DNA from: Lentzea nigeriaca
Lineage (GTDB): Bacteria > Actinomycetota > Actinomycetes > Mycobacteriales > Pseudonocardiaceae
Direction of reading: 5' to 3'
Assembly (NCBI RefSeq): GCF_016907955.1
Contig: NZ_JAFBCX010000026.1
Location: 1 to 64,000, forward strand
DNA length: 64,000 bases
The notes below the pieces were generated by a model, which saw only the letters and a program-made list of their open reading frames with translations, had not been told where the DNA came from and ran no database searches. The position numbers and the translations under genes are program-made. Shown piece by piece: positions 57,866-64,000 of this stretch (positions are counted from its first letter, which is position 1; every line of letters begins with the position of its first letter).

Positions 57866-58617
57866 CCCGCTCCCGGTTGGACGACGAACCGTGCGCCCGG
57901 GAAGAGCTCGGCGTACTCCTGTGCGCACCGGGGCGGTAGCGCGACGTCGACCTCACCGGCCAGCAGAAGCGTTGGCGCGTCGAGGGTTTTGAGCTGCGCT
58001 CGGACCTGCTCGGGATCGAACGCGCCGTCGGCGTAGAACTGCTGCGCGGCCTCGGCGTTGCGCGGATGGTCGTCGAGCGCTCGCGCGGCGTCGTCCCAGC
58101 GACCGTGCCAGAACGGCGCGATCTTCGCGAACGCCTCCGGCGTCATGTTGCCCGCCCAGATCTCCTCGAAGCCCTTGATGGCCTCGGCGAACCAGGGTTC
58201 TTCGTCGCGTCGCAGGGCGATCTCCCTGCGGTCGAGGTCGGTGACGTCGATGCCGACCGGGCGCGGGCTCGGTGCGACGAGCACGAGTTCCTTGACGCGG
58301 TTCGGGTGGCGCGTCGCGTACAGGAGTGCGAGGGTGGCGCCGGCGGAGTGGCCGAGCAGCCTCATCGCGTCCAGGCCGAGCTGCTGCCGGAGCGCTTCCA
58401 CGTCGTCGACCTGCCGGTCCGCCCGGTAGGTCTCCGCGGGTGCCTCCCCCGACTCGCCGGTGCCGCGCAGGTCGAGCCTGATCGCGTCCTCCAGCGGCAG
58501 GCCGGCGAGATAGGACGACGCCTGCATCGGCCCGCCCGGCAGGCAGACGAGCGGGTCGTCCCCTGCCGGGCCGTGGTAGGCGAGCTTGGTGCCGTCGTAC
58601 GTGCTGAAAGTCCCCAT
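57805..58617 (-). CDS. Alpha/beta hydrolase, proline-iminopeptidase-like
   Basis: A 270-residue hydrolase. Motifs are LVCLPGGPMQASSYLAG (oxyanion region with PGGP as in iminopeptidases), IRLDLRGTGESGEAP, the elbow LLGHSAGATLALLYA, the acid in LLLAGEVDVALPP and His in VQPGAGHFPWLDDPE. It starts 13 bp after the stop of the acyl-CoA dehydrogenase gene, so it is probably the last gene of the carboxylase operon; the role there is unclear. Confidence 0.87.
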   Translation of the reverse strand: MGTFSTYDGTKLAYHGPAGDDPLVCLPGGPMQASSYLAGLPLEDAIRLDLRGTGESGEAPAETYRADRQVDDVEALRQQLGLDAMRLLGHSAGATLALLYATRHPNRVKELVLVAPSPRPVGIDVTDLDRREIALRRDEEPWFAEAIKGFEEIWAGNMTPEAFAKIAPFWHGRWDDAARALDDHPRNAEAAQQFYADGAFDPEQVRAQLKTLDAPTLLLAGEVDVALPPRCAQEYAELFPGARFVVQPGAGHFPWLDDPEAFAATVQRIP

Positions 58618-58630
58618 GCCGGGCAGTCTC

Positions 58631-59785
58631 TCAGTACGAGCGAGGGAGTTTCAGGCTGTTTTGCGCGACGAAGTTGAGGACCATCTCCCTGCTGACGGGC
58701 GCGATCCGGGACAACCGGGACATGCCGAGCATCGACGCCAGGCCGAACTCCGACGTCAGCCCGTTGCCGCCGTGGGTCTGGATCGCCTGGTCGACGGCGG
58801 CCGCGACGGCCTCGCCCGCCGCGTACTTGGCCATGTTCGCAGCCTCACCTGCCTCTTTTTCGGACACAGGCTTGTCGCGGCCGGAGTCGTAGAGCGCGGC
58901 GGCCTTCTGCGTCATCAGTCTGGCCAGCTCGATCTCGATGTGGATCTTCGCGAGCGGGTGCGCGAGACCCTGGTGCGAGCCGATCGGGTTGTCCCACACC
59001 TGCCGCTGCCGGGCGTAGGTGACGGCTTTGCTGATCGCGAGACGCGCCGAGCCCGTCGCCATGCTCGCGCCCATGATCCGCTCGGGGTTGAGGCCCGCGA
59101 AGACCTGCAGCAGCCCCTGGTCCGGCGAGCCCACGACGGCGTCCGAGGGCAGCCGCACGTCGTCGAAGAACAGCGTGAACTGCTTCTCCGGCGCGACGAG
59201 GTCCATCTCGATCTGGTGCCAGGTGAAGCCCTCGGCGTTCGTCGGGACGACCACGAGCACCGGGCCGGTCTTCTGGATCGCGACCACGAGCACGGCGTCG
59301 ACCTCGTCGATGCCGGAGATGAACGTCTTGGTGCCCTTGAGGATCCACTCGTCGCCGTCGCGGCGGACGTGCGTCTTGAGCCGGTGCGAGTTGGAGCCGG
59401 CGTCGGGTTCGGTGATCGCGAACGCCATCTTCAGCGTGCCGTCCGCGAAACCGGGCAGCCACTTGGACTTCTGTTCTTCCGTGCCGAACCTGGCGATCAC
59501 CGTGGCGCAGATCGCCGGTGACACCACCATGAGCAGCAACGGACATCCGGCCGCGGCCAGCTCCTCGCACACCGCCGCGAGGTCGCCGATGCCGCCGCCA
59601 CCTCCGCCGTACTCCTCCGGCACGGCGACGCCGAGGTAGCCGAGCTTGCCCGCCTCTTCCCACAGCTCGGTGGTCTTCTCGCCTGCTTTGGCCTTGGCGA
59701 CGAAGTACTCGTTGCCGTACTTGGCGCCCAGCTCGGACACGGCCTTGCGCAGCGCGATCCGCTCATCGGACTCGACGAAGCTCAC
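58631..59785 (-). CDS. Acyl-CoA dehydrogenase
   Basis: A 384-residue flavoenzyme that introduces an alpha,beta double bond into an acyl-CoA. Visible are LGVAVPEEYGGGGGGIGDLA, the FAD/substrate loop AFAITEPDAGSNSHRLKT, the pocket near GLNPERIMGASMATG and the C-terminal IQTHGGNGLTSEFGLASMLG region where the base Glu lies. The GTG at 59785 overlaps the stop of the carboxylase alpha gene as GTGA and has GGAG upstream. It is coupled to the carboxylase genes. Confidence 0.92.
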   Translation of the reverse strand: MSFVESDERIALRKAVSELGAKYGNEYFVAKAKAGEKTTELWEEAGKLGYLGVAVPEEYGGGGGGIGDLAAVCEELAAAGCPLLLMVVSPAICATVIARFGTEEQKSKWLPGFADGTLKMAFAITEPDAGSNSHRLKTHVRRDGDEWILKGTKTFISGIDEVDAVLVVAIQKTGPVLVVVPTNAEGFTWHQIEMDLVAPEKQFTLFFDDVRLPSDAVVGSPDQGLLQVFAGLNPERIMGASMATGSARLAISKAVTYARQRQVWDNPIGSHQGLAHPLAKIHIEIELARLMTQKAAALYDSGRDKPVSEKEAGEAANMAKYAAGEAVAAAVDQAIQTHGGNGLTSEFGLASMLGMSRLSRIAPVSREMVLNFVAQNSLKLPRSY

Positions 59786-61629
59786 GATTCGTCTCCACTC
59801 TTTTCGGCTACCACGACCAGGACGTCTCCGGCATTCACTTGCTGTGCTTGCCCGACGAGGAGTTCGGTGACGGTGCCCGCGGTGGTCGCGAGCACGCGGT
59901 GTTCCATCTTCATGGCTTCCAGCACCAGGAGTTCGGCTCCGGCTTCGACCTGGTCGCCCGGTTGTACCGAGACGCGGACGACCGTGCCGGGCATCGGGGC
60001 GATGGTCGCACCGGCTGCGAGCTTGGTCTCCGGTTCGGGGAAGCGCGGCACGACCCTGAGGCTGACCGAGCCGCGCGGTGAGTCGACCTCGACCAGATCG
60101 CCGTACCGCGCCACGTGGAACGGTGTGCGCACGCCGTCGAGGTCCAGCGTGACCACGTCGGGCGTGGCCTGCTTCGGGTCGTACTCGACCTCGATCTCGG
60201 TGTCCCCGTGGAGGAACTTGGCTTTCGGCTGCTGCGAGCGGACGTTGCGCCAGCCGAGCGGCAGGTGCCCGACCTTCCTGGTGGCGGCCTGGGTGAGCGC
60301 TGCCGCGAGCGCAAACGGTTGCGGGTCGACGGTTCGGGTGAAGTCGTGCTCGGTGAGGAACCCGGTATGCGTGTCGCCGTCGAGAAACGCGTCGTTCTCG
60401 AGGATGTCGACGAGCAGCCGACGGTTCGTGACGAGGCCGTGGATCCGCGCGTTCGCCAGTGCCGTGGCGAGCTTGCGGGCCGCGGCTTCGCGCGTCGGCG
60501 CGTACGCGATCACCTTGGCCAGCATGGGGTCGTAGTGGACCGAGATCTCCGACCCGTCCTCGACCCCGCTGTCGAGCCTGATGTCGCCGGGCACGTGGAA
60601 CCGGTGCAGCGTGCCGCTCGCCGGGCGCCAGTCGTGGTCGGGGTCCTCGGCGTAGAGGCGGACCTCGATGGCGTGCCCCTGCGGTTGCGGCGGCGTGTCG
60701 GGGAGTTCGGCGCCCTCGGCGATCCGCAGCTGCCATTCGACGAGGTCGACGCCGTGCACCAGCTCGGTGACGGGGTGCTCGACCTGCAGTCGCGTGTTGA
60801 CCTCCAGGAAGTGGAAGTCCTCGCCCTTCAGCATGAACTCGACGGTGCCCGCGCCGACGTACCCGATCGACTGCGCCGCCGCCGTCGCGGCGGCGAACAA
60901 GCGCTTGCGGATCTCGCCGGTCACCGCCGGACTCGGTGACTCCTCGACGATCTTCTGGTGCCGGCGCTGGATCGAGCACTCACGTTCGCCGAGCGCCCAC
61001 ACCGTTCCGTGCGAGTCCGCGAGGATCTGCACCTCGACATGCCGTGCGGTCTCCAGCAGCGGCTCGCAGAACACCGTCGGGTCGCCGAACGCCGACTCGG
61101 CTTCCCGGCGCGCGCCGGCCAGTGCGTCCGCGAACTCGGACTTCTCGCGGACGATCCGCATGCCGCGGCCACCGCCGCCCGCCGATGCCTTGATCAGCAC
61201 CGGGAACTCGGTGACGGTCTCGGGGTCGAGCTCGGGCAGCGTCGGCACACCCGCGGCCGCCATCCGCTTCTTGGCGGCGACCTTGGAGCCCATGGCCTCG
61301 ATGGAGTCCGGTTCCGGGCCGACCCACGTGAGACCTGCCGCCTGGACCTTCCTGGCGAAGCCGGCGTTCTCGCTGAGAAAGCCGTAGCCGGGGTGGACGG
61401 CGTCGGCTCCGGCCCTGGCCGCCGCCTCGACGATCAGGTCGGCGCGGAGGTAGGTGTCGGTCGGTGACGCGCCGGGCAACCGCACCGCGAAGTCGGCTTC
61501 CCGGACGTACGGCGCGTCGGCGTCCGGGTCGGAGAACACCGCGACGGTGCGGATGCCGAGTGTCCTGCAGGTGCGGATGATCCGGCGGGCGATCTCGCCG
61601 CGGTTGGCGATCAGGAGAGTCTTGATCAC
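59782..61629 (-). CDS. Acyl-CoA carboxylase alpha subunit (biotin carboxylase/carrier)
   Basis: A 615-residue biotin-dependent carboxylase subunit. The biotin carboxylase domain begins LLIANRGEIARRIIRTC and has the ATP-grasp loop KASAGGGGRGMRIVREK and EVNTRLQVEHPVTE. A middle domain precedes the C-terminal biotin carrier (LEAMKMEH near residue 575, Lys biotinylated). With the beta subunit it carboxylates an acyl-CoA, most likely methylcrotonyl-CoA or a related acyl-CoA given the two flanking acyl-CoA dehydrogenases. GTG start at 61629, five bases after the beta-subunit stop. Confidence 0.93.
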   Translation of the reverse strand: MIKTLLIANRGEIARRIIRTCRTLGIRTVAVFSDPDADAPYVREADFAVRLPGASPTDTYLRADLIVEAAARAGADAVHPGYGFLSENAGFARKVQAAGLTWVGPEPDSIEAMGSKVAAKKRMAAAGVPTLPELDPETVTEFPVLIKASAGGGGRGMRIVREKSEFADALAGARREAESAFGDPTVFCEPLLETARHVEVQILADSHGTVWALGERECSIQRRHQKIVEESPSPAVTGEIRKRLFAAATAAAQSIGYVGAGTVEFMLKGEDFHFLEVNTRLQVEHPVTELVHGVDLVEWQLRIAEGAELPDTPPQPQGHAIEVRLYAEDPDHDWRPASGTLHRFHVPGDIRLDSGVEDGSEISVHYDPMLAKVIAYAPTREAAARKLATALANARIHGLVTNRRLLVDILENDAFLDGDTHTGFLTEHDFTRTVDPQPFALAAALTQAATRKVGHLPLGWRNVRSQQPKAKFLHGDTEIEVEYDPKQATPDVVTLDLDGVRTPFHVARYGDLVEVDSPRGSVSLRVVPRFPEPETKLAAGATIAPMPGTVVRVSVQPGDQVEAGAELLVLEAMKMEHRVLATTAGTVTELLVGQAQQVNAGDVLVVVAEKSGDES

Positions 61630-61634
61630 TGGTC

Positions 61635-63185
61635 TCACATCCGGAAGACGCCGAAGCCGTCGGCGCCCCTGATCGGTCCACTGTGGACAGCGGAGAGGCA
61701 GATCGCGAGCACGGTCCTGGTGTCGCGAGGGTCGATCACGCCGTCGTCGTAGAGCTTCCCGGACAGGAACGGCGCCAGCGACTGCTCCTCGATCTGCGCC
61801 TCGACCATCTTGCGCATGGCGGCGTCGTGCTCCTCGTTGTACTCCTGCCCCTTCGCCGCGGCGGCCTGCCGTCCGACGATCGACAGCACGCCCGCGAGCT
61901 GCGCGGGCCCCATCACGGCCGACTTGGCGTTGGGCCAGGTGAACAGGAACCTCGGGTCGTAGGCCCTGCCGCACATGCCGTAGTTGCCGGCGCCGTAGCT
62001 CGCGCCCATCGTGATCGTCAGGTGCGGCACCCTGCTGTTGGACACCGCGTTGATCATCATCGAGCCGTGCTTGACGATGCCTCCCTGCTCGTACTGCGCG
62101 CCGACCATGTAGCCGGTGGTGTTCTGCAGGAAGACCAGCGGAGTGTCGCTCTGGTTCGCGAGCTGGAGGAACTGCGTGGCCTTCTGCGACTCCTCGCTGA
62201 ACAACACGCCGCGCGCGTTGGCGAGGATGCCGACCGGATAGCCGTGGATTCTGGCCCAGCCGGTGACGAGACTGTCGCCGTACAAGGGTTTGAACTCGTC
62301 GAACCTCGACCCGTCGACGAGCCGTGCGATGACGTCCCGGGGGTCGAACGGCACGCGCTGGTCCTCGGAGACGATGTCGAGGATGCTGTCGGCGTCGAAC
62401 AGCGGCTCCTCGACTTCGTGCGGCTCCGGGCCGAGTTTGCGCCAGTTCAGCCTGGCGACGACCCTGCGGGCCAGCCGGATCGCGTCGGTCTCGTCCTCCG
62501 CCACGAAGTCGGCGAGGCCGGACGTCGTGCCGTGCATGGTCGCGCCACCCAGGCTCTCGTCGTCGGCTTCCTCCCCGGTCGCCATCTTGACCAGCGGCGG
62601 GCCGCCCAAGAAGACCTTCGACCGGTCCTTGACCATGATCACGTAGTCCGACATGCCCGGCACGTACGCACCGCCGGCTGTCGCGTTGCCGAACACCGCG
62701 GTGATCGTCGGGATGCCCGCCGCCGAGAGTCGCGTCAGATCGCGGAACGCCCGCCCGCCGGGAATGAAGATCTCGCTCTGCGTGGGCAGATCGGCGCCGC
62801 CCGACTCGACGAGGCTGATCAGCGGCAGCCGGTTCTGCAGCGCGATGTCGTTGGCCCGGAGGCTTTTGCGCAACGTGTACGGGTTGCTCGCGCCGCCGCG
62901 GACCGTCGGGTCGTTCGCGACGATCACGCACTCGACGCCTTCGACCCGCCCGATCCCGGTGACGACACTGGCCCCGACCGGGAAGTCCGTGCCCCACGCG
63001 GCGAGCGGCGACAGCTCCAGGAACGGGCTGTCGGAGTCGATGAGGAGCTCGACCCGTTCCCGTGCCAGGAGTTTGCCCCGCCTGTGGTGCCGCTCGACGT
63101 ACTTCGGCCCACCGCCCGCGAGCGCTTTGGCGTGCTCGGCGTCCAGCTCCGCGATCTTCGCGAGCAGCGCCTCCCTGTTGCCCAT
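61635..63185 (-). CDS. Acyl-CoA carboxylase beta subunit (carboxyltransferase)
   Basis: A 516-residue carboxyltransferase. Two crotonase-like halves are visible; the N-terminal half has AWGTDFPVGASVVTGIGRVE, LPLISLVESGGADLPTQ and AVFGNATAGGAYVPGMSDYV, the C-terminal half has TGYMVGAQYEQGGIVKHGSM and MGASYGAGNYGMCGRAYDPR. This set fits the methylcrotonyl/geranyl-CoA carboxylase branch more than propionyl-CoA carboxylase, but the judgement is by eye. The ATG overlaps the stop of the upstream acyl-CoA dehydrogenase as TGATG. Confidence 0.92.
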   Translation of the reverse strand: MGNREALLAKIAELDAEHAKALAGGGPKYVERHHRRGKLLARERVELLIDSDSPFLELSPLAAWGTDFPVGASVVTGIGRVEGVECVIVANDPTVRGGASNPYTLRKSLRANDIALQNRLPLISLVESGGADLPTQSEIFIPGGRAFRDLTRLSAAGIPTITAVFGNATAGGAYVPGMSDYVIMVKDRSKVFLGGPPLVKMATGEEADDESLGGATMHGTTSGLADFVAEDETDAIRLARRVVARLNWRKLGPEPHEVEEPLFDADSILDIVSEDQRVPFDPRDVIARLVDGSRFDEFKPLYGDSLVTGWARIHGYPVGILANARGVLFSEESQKATQFLQLANQSDTPLVFLQNTTGYMVGAQYEQGGIVKHGSMMINAVSNSRVPHLTITMGASYGAGNYGMCGRAYDPRFLFTWPNAKSAVMGPAQLAGVLSIVGRQAAAAKGQEYNEEHDAAMRKMVEAQIEEQSLAPFLSGKLYDDGVIDPRDTRTVLAICLSAVHSGPIRGADGFGVFRM

Positions 63186-64000
63186 CAGGCGAACCCCAAT
63201 CGTCGTGCCGCGAGCTCGGTCATCACTTCACTGGCCCCGCCCCCGATGCCGAGGATGCGGGCGTCCCGGTAGTGACGCTCCACTTCGGACTCGCGCATGT
63301 ACCCCATGCCACCGTGCAACTGCACCGCCGCGTCCACAACCTCGTCACAGGTCTCGACAGCCGCGTTCTTGGCGAAGCAGACCTCGGTGACGCAGTCCTC
63401 ACCGCGGTTGACACGCGCCGCCACCTCCCTGACGTAGGTCCGCGCCACGTCGATCTTCTGCGCCATCCCGGCGAGCCGGTGGCTCACCACCTGGTTCTTG
63501 ATCAGCGGCTTGCCGAACGTCTCGCGGTTCCTCGTCCATTCCGCGGTGAGGTCCAGCGCCCGCTGGGCCGTCGCGTACGCCTCCACGGCCATCGTGATCC
63601 GCTCGACCTGGAACTGCCGCATGATCTGCGCGAACCCCTGGTTCTCCTCGCCCACCAGGTTCTTCGCGGGCACGCGGACGTTGTCGAAGTGCAGCTCCGC
63701 GGTGTCGCTGCAGTGCCAGCCCATCTTGTCGAGCTTGCGCCGCGTGAACCCGTCCTCGATCACCAGCAACGAGATGCCCTGGTAGCCGGGTTCGCCCGTC
63801 CGCACCGCCGTCGTGACGAAGTCCGCGCGACACCCCGACGTGATGAACGTCTTCTCCCCGCTGACGACGTAGAAGTCGCCGTCCCTCACGGCTGTTGTCC
63901 TGATGCTTGCGACATCGGAGCCGGCACCGGGTTCGGTCACCGCGAGGCTGCCGATCTTCTCACCCCGGATGGCGGGCCTCGCGAACCTCTCCTTCAGGTC
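63185..64000 (-). CDS. Acyl-CoA dehydrogenase, partial (runs off window)
   Basis: The C-terminal 271 residues of an acyl-CoA dehydrogenase; the N-terminus is beyond base 64000. Seen are AVTEPGAGSDVASIRTTAVR (FAD/substrate loop), GEKTFITSGCRADFVTTAV, and the C-terminal VQLHGGMGYMRESEVERHYR with the catalytic-region Glu and IGGGASEVMTELAARRLG. It resembles isovaleryl- or short-chain acyl-CoA dehydrogenases. It heads, or follows within, the carboxylase operon. Confidence 0.92.
   Translation of the reverse strand, partial: DLKERFARPAIRGEKIGSLAVTEPGAGSDVASIRTTAVRDGDFYVVSGEKTFITSGCRADFVTTAVRTGEPGYQGISLLVIEDGFTRRKLDKMGWHCSDTAELHFDNVRVPAKNLVGEENQGFAQIMRQFQVERITMAVEAYATAQRALDLTAEWTRNRETFGKPLIKNQVVSHRLAGMAQKIDVARTYVREVAARVNRGEDCVTEVCFAKNAAVETCDEVVDAAVQLHGGMGYMRESEVERHYRDARILGIGGGASEVMTELAARRLGFA

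Noticed and set aside
59782..62997. A 1071-codon frame that would fuse unknown sequence to the carboxylase alpha subunit
   Set aside because: The extra N-terminal part is antisense-like shadow of the beta subunit in another frame; the family start is the GTG at 61629.
1..64000. tRNA, rRNA, CRISPR array, insertion sequence or prophage
   Set aside because: No cloverleaf, rRNA block, regular direct-repeat array, transposase or phage structural gene was found on reading both strands.
58631..64000. Naming the carboxylase operon firmly as methylcrotonyl-CoA carboxylase
   Set aside because: The sequence by eye fits that branch, but geranyl-, acetyl- and propionyl-CoA carboxylases share these motifs; no decisive residue could be checked.

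Overview
The window reads as chromosome of a high-GC filamentous actinomycete, most likely order Pseudonocardiales (Lentzea/Saccharothrix-like; an inference, no marker was compared). The case rests on several things. Reading frames are GC-rich with many GTG starts and four-base stop/start overlaps. There is a mycothiol-dependent formaldehyde dehydrogenase, an AfsR/SARP regulator, an F420-type luciferase-like oxidoreductase, a wax-ester/DGAT acyltransferase, an acyl-CoA carboxylase operon and many secreted hydrolases. No rRNA, tRNA, CRISPR array, transposase or phage module was recognised.

Layout. 0-2.3 kb: glyoxalase-fold protein, S-(hydroxymethyl)mycothiol dehydrogenase and MBL hydrolase, a formaldehyde-detoxification run ended by copy A of a dispersed repeat. 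2.5-9.6 kb: enoyl-CoA hydratase, DUF2332 protein, serine hydrolase, esterase with a divergent PucR-type regulator, Tat-exported GH28 pectinase. 8.8-14.2 kb: lipid-type enzymes (alpha/beta hydrolases, WS/DGAT, LmeA-like protein) and an ECF sigma factor overlapping a membrane protein. 14.2-14.6 kb: a long hairpin and repeat copy B. 14.6-16.8 kb: secreted multidomain GH29 fucosidase-like protein.

17.2-19.8 kb: a two-gene cassette with visibly lower GC than its surroundings. One protein joins a Mom-like GNAT fold to a YunG-like Cys-His-Asp domain; the other is an unrecognised protein with a C-terminal membrane anchor. This is the best candidate for an undescribed system. 19.8-25.5 kb: patatin, phosphodiesterase, Tex, amino-acid-type binding lipoprotein. 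25.6-28.6 kb: hemerythrin-epimerase-FAD oxidoreductase operon with a SigB/SigF-like promoter. 28.6-31.7 kb: YtrA-like GntR plus two ABC ATPases and a permease, with a perfect palindrome at the operon head. 31.7-39.7 kb: SRPBCC, a DUF4041 protein lacking its usual nuclease, LLM oxidoreductase, divergent secreted M15-like and NlpC/P60 cell-wall enzymes, SARP regulator, Mug glycosylase, HAD protein, two small membrane proteins.

39.8-48 kb: 5'-nucleotidase family protein, DUF5666-like membrane protein, two-component system, and two GT39 glycosyltransferases flanking a 72-codon remnant of a GT2 transferase. 47.9-53.1 kb: SGNH hydrolase, phosphotransferase, DUF389 protein, aspartyl-tRNA synthetase, small membrane protein. 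53.2-56.8 kb: three tandem secreted subtilases, one lacking the oxyanion-hole Asn. 57-64 kb: HTH protein, alpha/beta hydrolase and an acyl-CoA dehydrogenase/acyl-CoA carboxylase operon (leucine/odd-acyl catabolism type) running off the right edge.
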